38,478 nucleotides of DNA from JAAYBT01 sp964404395 (GTDB lineage Bacteria > Bacillota > Clostridia > Acetivibrionales > DTU013). This document shows positions 1-9,127 of the stretch, one piece after another. The stretch is from assembly GCA_964404395.1 (NCBI GenBank), contig CAYOKA010000005.1, positions 1 through 38,478 of the forward strand, written 5' to 3'. A model generated the notes under the pieces. It made no database searches, was not told the origin of the DNA, and saw only the letters and a list, made by a program, of their open reading frames with translations. Every line of letters begins with the position of its first letter. The stretch's first letter is position 1. The translations under genes were made by a program, and so were the position numbers.

Positions 1-37
1 TAGTGGTGACTAAGAAATCGGCAATTTAATTGCAAAA

Positions 38-58
38 CAAAAGAACCGTCCCCTTGTG
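38..58. repeat. Dispersed clostridial hairpin-type repeat, partial copy
   Basis: The minus strand reads CACAAGGGGACGGTTCTTTTG. It shares the AAGGGGACG...TTCT core with the hairpin repeats at 15271-15650, so I take it as a diverged member of the same interspersed family. It lies just downstream of the stop codon of the regulator gene at 81-3401. No transposase is nearby. Confidence 0.5.
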
Positions 59-80
59 CTGCCTTGTGTTATTACTTGTG

Positions 81-3000
81 TTATGGACTCTTAATTGCCT
101 TTGTCAATCTTATGTCAACATTAATATCAAGCTCCTGCTCCAAGCGTTTCTTGAAGCTGTAATAAAGCTTTACCGCTTTGCTTTTTCGTCCCTGGGACAT
201 ATATAGCTTCAAAAGCTCCAGGCATATGTTTTCGTTGTATGGCTCGGCTCCCAGAGCGCGTCTGAGTATCTCTTCCGCCCTGCCCAATTCCCCCTGCCTT
301 GCGTAGATTGAGCTTAGCTTTTGGCATGCTTCCATGAAAATGCCCTTGAGCCTTTCACGCTCGTGGATTACCAAGTCTCCGTAATCACTGCCCTCCATAA
401 GCTCACCTCTATAAATGTTAACCATTCTTTTTAGGATTTCCGTTTGCTTTTGTACAATTTGAGGATTATCGCCTTTCAACAAAGATAATTCTTCGTAAAG
501 ATCCATAAATTCGTGTATATCAAGCTCCAAAACATCGTTTCTCCGTATCTGCAGTCCTTCCAGTGTTTCATATATAAAGGCATTATTTCCGGTAACTTCA
601 GCGTTATATTTGGAAAGTGCTTTTCTCAGAGAATAGAGCGCCGTCCGCTGTGAAGCGGTTGCGGATTTGCTGTCTGAGTCCGGCCAGAAGACATCTGCCA
701 GATACTCCTTTGATACAGGATTGCCGCTCTCCAGCAGAAGATATTCAAGAAATCCTTTGACCTTTTTGGTTTTCCATTCAGCGTCGGGTATTTTCACACC
801 ATTTACCGATATCTCAGGCTTTCCGAAAAGGCAAGCCTTTACTAGGTAAAGCTGTTTTGCTTTATCCGCCTTATATGTGAAGACAAAATCGTCAACGAAA
901 TACTTTATACGGTTTTCGTCTATGCTTTTTACTTTTTCAATCAGATAATTTACTGTAGTACTGTTGTAGAATTTGCTCAGCAGTTCGGCCGCAAAATCGG
1001 GGCAATAACCGTACCGGATACCTCGCAGAGCCATTTCAACGAGAGTGGGGATATGTATATCCCAGAACATGAAATAGCTGTTGGCTGCTGCAGTCTCTAA
1101 GGCCTGCTTCAAGTATTTGTGTCCCTGTTCTCTATCGCCCCGGACATAATATAACCTGGCTATGTGGAAGTATGAGCCGCAAAGCACTTGATGCCCTTTC
1201 TTTGTCTTTGCCATATTTATGGATGAAAGCAAGTTTCGCTCTGCCAGTGACAAATCTCCCGATTCTCTGGCAATAGCTCCGGCTATGGATAATGAGGCTT
1301 CATATACCATGAGTCCGGGGGACGCTTTGTGGATTGTGTTAAGCTCCTTAAGGATATCTTCAGAATCAGGCGCCTGACCGTGATTATCTATTGTCCAAAG
1401 ACTTTTAAGCAATCTGCATGCTGAAATCATTGCCTTGTTGCTTAGCTGTTGAAAGTAAAAAATGGCATAATCCAGCAGTTCAATGGAGGTCTCCCTTTCG
1501 AGGGACAGGTACCGATCAAAGGCAGCGAGGCGCTTCCCGTGGGCTGATAAATATTCGTAAGTATATTTCTCGCCGATGGCAGTGACGTCGTCCAAATATG
1601 ACGATAAATGCTCCCTGTCGTTCTTAAGAGTCAAAATTAATGAAAGGAAAAGTAGCATAAACCCTCTGGAGGGTTCAATATTTTCAAAACGGAATAATTC
1701 CAATGCTGTTCTCATGCAACGTTCTCCGTTATCAAGCTTGCCCAGGCAATAATATACGATGCAGGAAAGAATAAGATATAGCCATTGGCTGTCTTTGGGA
1801 AGAAGTGTATACCGTATGCCTTCGCTTTGAGCTTCCGCCTCAGAAAATCGCTCTTCTGCAATAAACCGCACAATATCAAGCATTGACAGGGAACAGGCAA
1901 GCTCAGGCGAAACATTTCCAGGCTGCCTGGGATTGCCTTCTGCCATTTCAAATAATCCTTTCATATCGTTGGTGCAATTGTAAATATATATAAGGACGCT
2001 TGCCACATTATAATAAATCTGGAGCTTGTTGGCCTCTAAGGCCTGAAACAATATTTTCTTAAGGGGATCAATCATTTCCAACTGTTTGCTGTTGGGCATA
2101 AGCTGTGCATTAAAAAGCAGCAGAATCGGATTGGCCCTGATGATTTCCTCCGGCAGCAAATCAAGCCAAATCTTAAGCTGCCCGGTCTCACCTATCATGA
2201 ATTTGTTAAAGCCTGCCTTTATAACAATATCCATAGCTGAAGGAGAACTGCCGCATTCTGCCAGATGCTCGGCGGCACGTCCATAAACACCGTTGCTCAT
2301 ATAATATTCGGCGGCCTTCAGATTAAGCAAGGATAACTCTTCTCTCGTACAATCGTTTTTCAGAAAATTAAACAAGAATTTCCGGAACAAGGAATGAAAA
2401 CGGTATACCACCGGATTTCCGGGAATCCTCTGGATGAACATACCAAACCCCAAGCAATGATTCATGAGAGCTTGGATGTCATCAATTTCAAGTATTTCTG
2501 ATGCTTCGGCTTCCGAAAAATCCTGGAGCAGCGCGAGCCTAATCATAGAATTCCGGGTATCTTCATCGACAGATTTAAAAACCTCCAGGGACATATAGCG
2601 GAACAAGGCGTCCTCATTTCCCAGTAAGCCGGATTCAATTGACTTAGCATCAACACCTTTGCCTATAATGACCTGGAACAGAATAATGATACCCGCTATC
2701 CAGCCCTCAGTATTTCTTTCGATGATTTCCGCCAGCTGCTTGTCAGGTGAGGTCTGACCCATACTCAGCATCAAGGCTCTTATTTCTGAATTGTCAAAGG
2801 CTAGATCACTTGTATCTATTTCCAAAATATTATTTTCTAATTTTTGTTTTTCGGTAAAAACATTAAGGTTTGCCCGGGTCAATATGAAAATCGTACATGA
2901 AGGAGGAAGATTATCGAACATATATCTTGTCATATCGCAGATATCTTCAACCTGGGCTACATTTTGAAAATCGTCAAGTACGATATATGTATGCTTATGT

Positions 3001-3401
3001 TTATTACGGCTGTCTTGAGCCCACATCTCTTGGCATAGCACTGAAATGGTGTGATAGGGTTGCAATTGTACATCCGAATGCTCTGACAAAGACTTCCTGG
3101 ATTCTGCAAATTCGGTAGAATCTGATGGGAACACCGCTTCTGAGAGGTGGGTAATGAATACCGATAGGTTCTTGTCTTCTGGATCCAGACGATACCAGCA
3201 TACTCTAGAAGTAGCAGCTGCCCGGTGGATGAAATATGAGACTGCAAGGGATGTTTTTCCATAGCCGGCAGGGGCACATACACTGACTGCCCTGCATGAA
3301 TCCATATCCCTATGGAGCTTCTTAATCCGGTCTGTCAATAAAAAGCTGACTGACAGCTCCGGCATAATCAGCTTGCTCTTTAGAAAAGGTATGCTGTTCA
3401 T
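81..3401 (-). CDS. MalT-like STAND ATPase with C-terminal SARP-type winged helix and BTAD domain (transcriptional regulator)
   Basis: 1106 aa. Residues about 20-330 form a STAND/NB-ARC-like NTPase: a Walker A loop APAGYGKTS lies at about 43-51 and a Walker B-like segment YIVLDDF near 140. A long helical middle with TPR-like repeats (about 340-820) follows, as in MalT sensors. Instead of a LuxR helix-turn-helix, the C-terminus has an OmpR/SARP-type winged helix (about 860-950, including the run TASQRTALYSLRKALSK) and then a bacterial transcriptional activator domain with TPRs to the end. Such proteins are usually ATP-dependent activators switched by a bound ligand; the ligand here is unknown. 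The start is ATG with AGAGGT 6 nt upstream. The gene is divergent from the SLH pair, 227 bp away, so regulation of that pair is possible but not shown. Confidence 0.9.
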   Translation of the reverse strand: MNSIPFLKSKLIMPELSVSFLLTDRIKKLHRDMDSCRAVSVCAPAGYGKTSLAVSYFIHRAAATSRVCWYRLDPEDKNLSVFITHLSEAVFPSDSTEFAESRKSLSEHSDVQLQPYHTISVLCQEMWAQDSRNKHKHTYIVLDDFQNVAQVEDICDMTRYMFDNLPPSCTIFILTRANLNVFTEKQKLENNILEIDTSDLAFDNSEIRALMLSMGQTSPDKQLAEIIERNTEGWIAGIIILFQVIIGKGVDAKSIESGLLGNEDALFRYMSLEVFKSVDEDTRNSMIRLALLQDFSEAEASEILEIDDIQALMNHCLGFGMFIQRIPGNPVVYRFHSLFRKFLFNFLKNDCTREELSLLNLKAAEYYMSNGVYGRAAEHLAECGSSPSAMDIVIKAGFNKFMIGETGQLKIWLDLLPEEIIRANPILLLFNAQLMPNSKQLEMIDPLKKILFQALEANKLQIYYNVASVLIYIYNCTNDMKGLFEMAEGNPRQPGNVSPELACSLSMLDIVRFIAEERFSEAEAQSEGIRYTLLPKDSQWLYLILSCIVYYCLGKLDNGERCMRTALELFRFENIEPSRGFMLLFLSLILTLKNDREHLSSYLDDVTAIGEKYTYEYLSAHGKRLAAFDRYLSLERETSIELLDYAIFYFQQLSNKAMISACRLLKSLWTIDNHGQAPDSEDILKELNTIHKASPGLMVYEASLSIAGAIARESGDLSLAERNLLSSINMAKTKKGHQVLCGSYFHIARLYYVRGDREQGHKYLKQALETAAANSYFMFWDIHIPTLVEMALRGIRYGYCPDFAAELLSKFYNSTTVNYLIEKVKSIDENRIKYFVDDFVFTYKADKAKQLYLVKACLFGKPEISVNGVKIPDAEWKTKKVKGFLEYLLLESGNPVSKEYLADVFWPDSDSKSATASQRTALYSLRKALSKYNAEVTGNNAFIYETLEGLQIRRNDVLELDIHEFMDLYEELSLLKGDNPQIVQKQTEILKRMVNIYRGELMEGSDYGDLVIHERERLKGIFMEACQKLSSIYARQGELGRAEEILRRALGAEPYNENICLELLKLYMSQGRKSKAVKLYYSFKKRLEQELDINVDIRLTKAIKSP

Positions 3402-3568
3402 AATCTACCTCTCAAGTATTTTTATTTTACCATAAGAAAATGAAAAATAAAACAAGTTCTTATATTGATTTCCAAGGGATAGAAGCAGATAAAGCCCCTG
3501 ATATTTATTTTATATTTTTTTTATGACGAAATTATAATATAAAATTATAGGCTGTTATTGGATTTCAA

Positions 3569-3595
3569 GGGACAGGGGGACAGGTACCTTGTCCC
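3569..3595. repeat. Palindromic repeat GGGACAGG/GGGACAGGTACC...TGTCCC
   Basis: Two adjacent GGGACAGG copies (3569-3576, 3577-3584) run into GGTACCTTGTCCC. Positions 3577-3595 are a near-perfect dyad, GGGACAGGTACC-T-TGTCCC. It lies in the divergent intergenic region (3402-3628), 33 nt before the first SLH gene. A TATAAT-like -10 at 3533-3538 is upstream of it, so it would be in the 5' leader of that gene. It could be an operator, a leader hairpin or an interspersed repeat; the sequence does not decide. Confidence 0.5.
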
Positions 3596-3628
3596 ATAAA
3601 TAACAAAAAAGTGAGGGAGGAAATAATC

Positions 3629-5041
3629 ATGTCAAGCAAATTATTAGCGATCCTGCTAACCTTAATTATCTGTGCAGTTCCTTTTGCGGTAATAGCAGAT
3701 GCTCCGGGACTATATTCCTGGGAAGGACTATGGCACACTTACTGGGGAGAAATGACCCTTATACAGACGGGAACAAAAGTTTTGGGAACATACACTTATG
3801 ACTCGGGCAGAATAGAGGGAACAATATCCGGAAATGTCCTTAAAGGGACATGGTCGGAATCTCCTTCATATTCCCCACCCGATGATGCCGGAGAAGTAGA
3901 GTTTGTAATGTCTGAAGACGGTATGAGCTTTACCGGTAAATGGCGGTACGGCTCAGAAGGAGACTGGGGCAAATGGAATGGAGGAACCCGTTTACCCGGC
4001 TATTCAAATGCATCAAAATGGGCAACAGCAGAGATAAATAAAGCCGCTTCATACGGCTTGATACCGGGTTCCTTGACGGGCGCGGATATGACAAAGCCCA
4101 TTACCAGGGAGGAGTTTGCAGAGCTGGCAGTAAGACTGTATGAAAAAACTACAGGATCAGTAATAACGCCTGCTTCTCCTAATCCTTTCATAGATACGAC
4201 AAATCCTGAGATATTGAAGGCCTTTAAGGTAGGAGTGACCACGGGCATTTCTGCCACAGAATTTGCTCCCAAGGAGCTTACAAACCGTGAGCAGGTGGCG
4301 ACAATGCTGAGCCGTGCTATAAGGGTAATGGCACCCGGTGCCGATTTTGGAACAGCAGGGGCGCCAAGCTTTTCAGATCAAAAGGACATATCCTCTTGGG
4401 CCCTTGAGCATGTTCTGTTTATGGCTCGTCTTGGGATAATTAAGGGGACAGACGGTAAATTTATGCCTAAGGCAACGACTACCGCCGAGAAGGCATCGGG
4501 CTATGCCACAACCACAAGGGAAATGGCAATTGCAATGAGCTTGCGCTCCTTTGAGCAAATGGATACCCTTATGAAGAGCCAGTCCTCATCAGATACTATA
4601 CCACAGCCGAAGCCTGAGCCTGAGAAACCAACACAAGCGGAAACAAAAGGCAACCCTATTGTGGGAGTATGGGAAACCGGAAGTATGAACGGTTTTACAT
4701 ATAACATGCTTACTGCTAAATTCAGGTATAACTCCGGTATAGGACAACGTTATTATTTCAATAACGACGGAACATTTTCCTCTCTGATTGCCTCCAGCTA
4801 CGGTGTAGCAATATCCATAACCGGAAAATATACCGTAACTGGCGACACTATTACTTTCACCGATCAGAAAGGTATGACAAGCAAGGACGCCGGTGAAAAC
4901 TGGGCTCCGGGTAATTCGCCTCCAGATCAAACCAATTATTTCGCCTTTGATGGGGAGGGATATCTGCTTATCGGATTGGACGAGGCGGAACCGCCTTTAG
5001 ACACCGAAACCAATGCAGTAAGTTACTGGCGTGCAGAATAG
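3629..5041 (+). CDS. Secreted protein with three SLH repeats between two beta-rich domains
   Basis: 470 aa from ATG 3629. The reading frame stays open to a GTG at 3611, but GGGAGG at 3615-3620 places the start at 3629. A signal peptide (about 1-24, hydrophobic core AILLTLIICAVPFAVIA) leads into a beta-rich domain (about 27-115, WEGLWHTYWGEMTLIQTG and following). Three SLH repeats fill about 127-312, each with an ITREEFAEL/TNREQVATML-type helix. A proline-rich linker then leads to a C-terminal lipocalin-like beta domain (about 340-470, starting NPIVGVWETG). SLH repeats normally bind pyruvylated secondary cell wall polymer, so the protein is probably anchored to the cell surface. Its stop is 24 nt before the start of the next SLH gene, so the two are probably one operon. 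The ligand of the outer domains is unknown. Confidence 0.88.
   Translation: MSSKLLAILLTLIICAVPFAVIADAPGLYSWEGLWHTYWGEMTLIQTGTKVLGTYTYDSGRIEGTISGNVLKGTWSESPSYSPPDDAGEVEFVMSEDGMSFTGKWRYGSEGDWGKWNGGTRLPGYSNASKWATAEINKAASYGLIPGSLTGADMTKPITREEFAELAVRLYEKTTGSVITPASPNPFIDTTNPEILKAFKVGVTTGISATEFAPKELTNREQVATMLSRAIRVMAPGADFGTAGAPSFSDQKDISSWALEHVLFMARLGIIKGTDGKFMPKATTTAEKASGYATTTREMAIAMSLRSFEQMDTLMKSQSSSDTIPQPKPEPEKPTQAETKGNPIVGVWETGSMNGFTYNMLTAKFRYNSGIGQRYYFNNDGTFSSLIASSYGVAISITGKYTVTGDTITFTDQKGMTSKDAGENWAPGNSPPDQTNYFAFDGEGYLLIGLDEAEPPLDTETNAVSYWRAE
4325..4401 (+). repeat. 77-bp exact direct repeat, copy 1 (inside SLH coding region)
   Basis: Identical to 6359-6435 at every base, including third codon positions, and flanked on both sides by longer near-identical stretches of SLH-coding DNA (about 4080-4560 against 6118-6600). 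This indicates a recent duplication or gene conversion between the two SLH genes. Confidence 0.9.
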
Positions 5042-5065
5042 TTGCAAATAAATTATGGAGGAACA

Positions 5066-8000
5066 ATGATGATGCGAAAACTGATGGCAACCTTATTAAT
5101 ACTAACGGTTATTATGGGGGGACTGCCAATCATGGTAGTGGCGAATATTGAGCCGCCAACTACCCTTGGTGCGCCGGAGCACTTTGGGGCTAGCCACTAT
5201 ACCGGAGATTATTTGTACTTCACCTTTAGCGCCCCAGAGGATTTGCGCAGCTATATTGAGAAGAGGGCAGCAGATGATCCGGATAACAAGCAGACTTTTT
5301 CGGTCAATTTTCAGGTTGATTATAAAATAAACGGCGGAAGCTGGCATCACACAAAGGAGTGGGATTCACCCAAAACTGTCCCTGGTGGGCTCAAGAATTT
5401 TAGCGCCAGCTTTAGGAACGAGAAAAACTACAGTTTTAGTGAAAGATGGGGAATGTCAAGTATTTTCAGAGAAGATGAGGCATTAAAGTCCTTCAATGAG
5501 GGCGGATGGGATTATCTGAAGGGAAATAGCATTACCTTAAGGGCACGTTTTACACAATCCTTTGACGGGGGTGAAACTTTTGTTATTTCGCCCTGGTCGA
5601 AGGAGTTCACCCTTTCCGCTAATGTAAAAGCAGATTACAATAAGCTTATAAATCATGCCCCTGCATTGGTGTCGGTAGACTTGAAATCAAAGGGTGGAAC
5701 TCCATATTTCTATATAAAGATTGGGGAGGCACCTGGGGAGATACAGGATCTGCATTCTATGTCGAGCTCCGTACGTACTGAGATATGGATGAGAAGAGCC
5801 GGGGACAAGGATTTCAAGTATATTCATTTTGAGTGGGTCGGTTCTGAGTATACTGAGATAGATGCAAGGAACTATTTTGAGGATAAGAAGCAAAGCTATG
5901 AAGGGGAAGGTTATGAGATAAAGACCCGGTATGCACTGGATTTGAGGAAATACAAGCAGGCAGGTATCAACAGCACCACAGCTGTCGATATATATGGACC
6001 TTTCTCCAATGTAATATCTCACAACATGCCCGCATGGAGCCAGGCTTCCAAGTGGGCAACAGGGGAGCTTAAAAAGGCCGACGATGCAGGTCTGATACCA
6101 CAAATTCTTAAGGGAGAAGATATGACAAAGCCCATTACCAGGGAAGAATTTGCAGAGCTGGCAGTCAAGCTGTATGAAAATGCTATGGGGATTCAGGTAA
6201 CACCGGCCTCACCCAATCCTTTTACTGATACGACTAATCCTGAGATATTGAAGGCATTTAAGCTCGGAGTAACCACGGGCAATTCTGCCACAGAATTTGC
6301 TCCAAAGGAACTTACTAATCGTGAGCAGGTAGCTACAATGCTAAGCCGTGCCATAAGAGTAATGGCACCCGGTGCCGATTTTGGAACAGCAGGGGCGCCA
6401 AGCTTTTCAGATCAAAAGGACATATCCTCTTGGGCACTTGAACATGTTCTGTTTATGGCTCGCCTCGGGATAATTAAGGGGACAGACGGTAAATTTATGC
6501 CCAAGGCAACCACTACATCTCAGAAGGCATCAGGCTATGCGACAACCACAAGAGAAATGGCAATTGCAATGAGTGTACGCTCCTTTGAGCAAATGGATAC
6601 CATTAAGGAAAGCAAGCCAACTTCTGCGCCGATTAATTTAACAAGTTTGGCTCTGGCTAAACCTGATAGGGCAAAGGTGCTTTCCATAGCGGAGAAATAT
6701 TACAATTTAGGGCTTTCAAATGCTACTAACCACGAAAAGCAATATATTCCGACTATAATTAACTGGAAGCCGGACTTTACCGGCAAGAACCAAAACTCTG
6801 CGAAAGCAATTCAATATACAACTACCTCTGCTTATTTGACTGCCTTTTTTGACTTAAAAGGCATATATTTGCCCCTTAATGCCGCACTTTTCACCCTTGA
6901 CACAGAAAATGCAATGGTAGCAGGGAATCTAGCCTCTGCAATACTTGCATATTCAGAGGATACCTATAAAAAACCTTTGGGAGAGGCATTATCCGGTTCT
7001 AATGAAGCCAAGCCCTTTTCCGACGATGCCGCCATTGTTTATGAGTATGCCCTTGGAAACAAACTGGCAAAGTCATCCCTTGGCATAAGCGATATGTCCC
7101 TGCTACTGAATTACGGCTACTTGAGCATCGACAGAGGCATGCTTGATACAGCCAAGGTTGTGTTTGAAGCAGCATACAACATAGCACCAAAGCATAGACC
7201 CGCCATAGAAGGAATGGCTGCCTACTGGCTTGCCAAAGGGGATAAGGCAATGGCAGAGAAACTTCTAAAAAATGAGAATCTGTCAGTCATGGCAAGGAAC
7301 ATAAAAAAAATGAAAGATAACGTAGATGAACAGCAGGTTCCTATGGTAAAACAGGGGGATTCAAATGAAACCGCTCAAAACAAGCTAAGAACTATGGATA
7401 AGCTTCAAACCGTACTGGCTTCAGATTTCTACGAACAGCTGGATCCGGCCGGAGCACAGGCATCGCGGAATTTTGTAAACCAGCTGCAAAGCAGCATTCA
7501 ATATACTGCACCCGATTACAACTATTTGTCCCAGTATTCTACCCTTAAGAATTTTCGCGCTCAGGGCGGGCAATCCGCTTATGAAGCTTTTTGCGAAGAG
7601 CTGGATGCACTGGATGAGGCAGTCGGTTCCAAAAGAGAGAATCAGTATGATTTTGATGCAATGGAACAGATAGGCAGACAGCTTGAGAGCAATCCCAATA
7701 TGTCTCCCGAGCAGATTACTGAAATGTTCGCCAAATCAAACCTTCTCAACCTGGTTTCTCCTGAACTGCAAATATTGACAATGGATCCCGAGAACTATGT
7801 AAATCCGACCGATGTTATAGCCCAGCAGTACAATGTATTGCAGCTTAAGAATAAATGGGGGAGCTATATTATCTATATTGGAATGGAGCTTGCTGAGCTG
7901 AATGAAAGGCTTATACAGGCACGCGAGGATGTAGATAGAAAAATGATACCCATAGAAGAAAAATTTGGTGAGGAAATGGATAAATTAAGCAAGGAGCACA

Positions 8001-8986
8001 CTGAATCTCACAATAAGGCACATGAAGATTGTAATACTTGTGTAATAAAAAAGCATGCTATTCATTCTACCTATGATACGCAGCTGAATAACATGGCGGA
8101 AGTTGCATGGATGGATATTACAAACTTTATAAACTCTCGGTATACACAGCGTATAAAGCCTAATATAGAGGCCATGTATGTGGAGTGTATGAAAAATGTG
8201 CTGCTCATATCAGATCCTGCAGTGAGGGCAAAGGTGGAAGAAAATCTGAAACTTGATGTTGAAACATTTATCTTAACTGCATTTCACCATGTTAAAGATG
8301 CTTATTCAAGCAATATAAGGGCATACCCCTATGAATGTGATTGCAATGAAGCCGAGGTGGCAGCCGCAATGAGGCGTCAGCAACAGGAAGAGAACGCCGC
8401 GGAGAACCAGAGAATTGCTATGCACATGAAGGCCAAGCAGGCTTTCGAGGCCGGGGAAATACGAGAAAACAGTCAATTATACCAGAAGCTTGATAAATAC
8501 TCCGCATCATACGACCTGATGTTCACAAAAATTAGGATGCATCCCCTGAAAACAGAAGTATCCATTGAGGTAAAAATCCCAGACACCGATATCGGGATAA
8601 AAGGGAAAATGGTGGATAATCACATCCGCGATATTACTGACTACAGCGGGGACATAACCGTTGGGGTAGCCGGCGGAAAAACTGCAGGTGGCGCAATTAG
8701 CGCTGAGGCATCCGTTTCCCTGAAGGGTGAAATGACCGTAGATGGCAAAGGTAATGTGACAAGTGCCGATGTTGCCGGGTCAGCCCAAGGGAAAGTAAAT
8801 CTGGTCGGACTGGAGGGCAGCGCGACTTTGGAGGCGTCAACACAGCGAGGATGCAAATTAAGCGGAGAGATTGCCAAAATCCAAAGTGAATTTGTAAGGT
8901 TCAATCCTCCGGATGAGCTCGATAACTTCAGACCCGACAAATACGAAGAAAAGAAAAAGGTGCTTTGGCAGGGAGAATATAAATGA
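5066..8986 (+). CDS. Large secreted SLH protein with TPR and coiled-coil regions
   Basis: 1306 aa from ATG 5066 (ATGs at 5069 and 5072 are also possible; GGAGG is at 5057-5061). After a signal peptide (about 1-28) come two fibronectin-like beta domains (about 35-195 and 200-320). Three SLH repeats (about 327-510) follow, nearly the same as those of the upstream protein. Next are a helical section with a TPR-like pair (about 665-745), a long charged helical or coiled-coil region (about 800-1150) holding cysteine clusters CNTC and CDC, and a glycine/alanine-rich beta C-terminus rich in short alternating strands. I do not recognise the whole protein. The SLH repeats suggest it is fixed to the cell wall. 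It is the second gene of a probable two-gene operon. Confidence 0.85.
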   Translation: MMMRKLMATLLILTVIMGGLPIMVVANIEPPTTLGAPEHFGASHYTGDYLYFTFSAPEDLRSYIEKRAADDPDNKQTFSVNFQVDYKINGGSWHHTKEWDSPKTVPGGLKNFSASFRNEKNYSFSERWGMSSIFREDEALKSFNEGGWDYLKGNSITLRARFTQSFDGGETFVISPWSKEFTLSANVKADYNKLINHAPALVSVDLKSKGGTPYFYIKIGEAPGEIQDLHSMSSSVRTEIWMRRAGDKDFKYIHFEWVGSEYTEIDARNYFEDKKQSYEGEGYEIKTRYALDLRKYKQAGINSTTAVDIYGPFSNVISHNMPAWSQASKWATGELKKADDAGLIPQILKGEDMTKPITREEFAELAVKLYENAMGIQVTPASPNPFTDTTNPEILKAFKLGVTTGNSATEFAPKELTNREQVATMLSRAIRVMAPGADFGTAGAPSFSDQKDISSWALEHVLFMARLGIIKGTDGKFMPKATTTSQKASGYATTTREMAIAMSVRSFEQMDTIKESKPTSAPINLTSLALAKPDRAKVLSIAEKYYNLGLSNATNHEKQYIPTIINWKPDFTGKNQNSAKAIQYTTTSAYLTAFFDLKGIYLPLNAALFTLDTENAMVAGNLASAILAYSEDTYKKPLGEALSGSNEAKPFSDDAAIVYEYALGNKLAKSSLGISDMSLLLNYGYLSIDRGMLDTAKVVFEAAYNIAPKHRPAIEGMAAYWLAKGDKAMAEKLLKNENLSVMARNIKKMKDNVDEQQVPMVKQGDSNETAQNKLRTMDKLQTVLASDFYEQLDPAGAQASRNFVNQLQSSIQYTAPDYNYLSQYSTLKNFRAQGGQSAYEAFCEELDALDEAVGSKRENQYDFDAMEQIGRQLESNPNMSPEQITEMFAKSNLLNLVSPELQILTMDPENYVNPTDVIAQQYNVLQLKNKWGSYIIYIGMELAELNERLIQAREDVDRKMIPIEEKFGEEMDKLSKEHTESHNKAHEDCNTCVIKKHAIHSTYDTQLNNMAEVAWMDITNFINSRYTQRIKPNIEAMYVECMKNVLLISDPAVRAKVEENLKLDVETFILTAFHHVKDAYSSNIRAYPYECDCNEAEVAAAMRRQQQEENAAENQRIAMHMKAKQAFEAGEIRENSQLYQKLDKYSASYDLMFTKIRMHPLKTEVSIEVKIPDTDIGIKGKMVDNHIRDITDYSGDITVGVAGGKTAGGAISAEASVSLKGEMTVDGKGNVTSADVAGSAQGKVNLVGLEGSATLEASTQRGCKLSGEIAKIQSEFVRFNPPDELDNFRPDKYEEKKKVLWQGEYK
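6359..6435 (+). repeat. 77-bp exact direct repeat, copy 2 (inside SLH coding region)
   Basis: Identical to 4325-4401; see that entry. The two copies lie in the same reading frame of adjacent SLH genes, about 2.0 kb apart. Confidence 0.9.
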
Positions 8987-9003
8987 CACTTTAGCAATTT
9001 ATT

Positions 9004-9045
9004 CTTGCTAGTTTATTGGGAGTAGAAGCAGCAATCACTAGCAAG
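9004..9045. repeat. 9-bp perfect inverted repeat after the SLH operon
   Basis: CTTGCTAGT (9004-9012) and ACTAGCAAG (9037-9045) are perfect reverse complements separated by 24 nt. They lie 18 nt after the stop of the large SLH gene. No T-run follows, so this is not a standard intrinsic terminator. It may be a processing hairpin or a factor-binding dyad. Confidence 0.4.
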
Positions 9046-9127
9046 CCAGCAGAGAACTGCATGAGAACCAATGCCGACATTTTTGCATAATATAAACGTA
9101 GAACAATTTATGTAAAGGTGGGTTCTT

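Noticed and set aside
5042..5065. TTG start at 5042 for the large SLH protein
   Set aside because: This would put the GGAGG ribosome binding site and eight codons in front of the signal peptide; ATG 5066 to 5072 fits far better.
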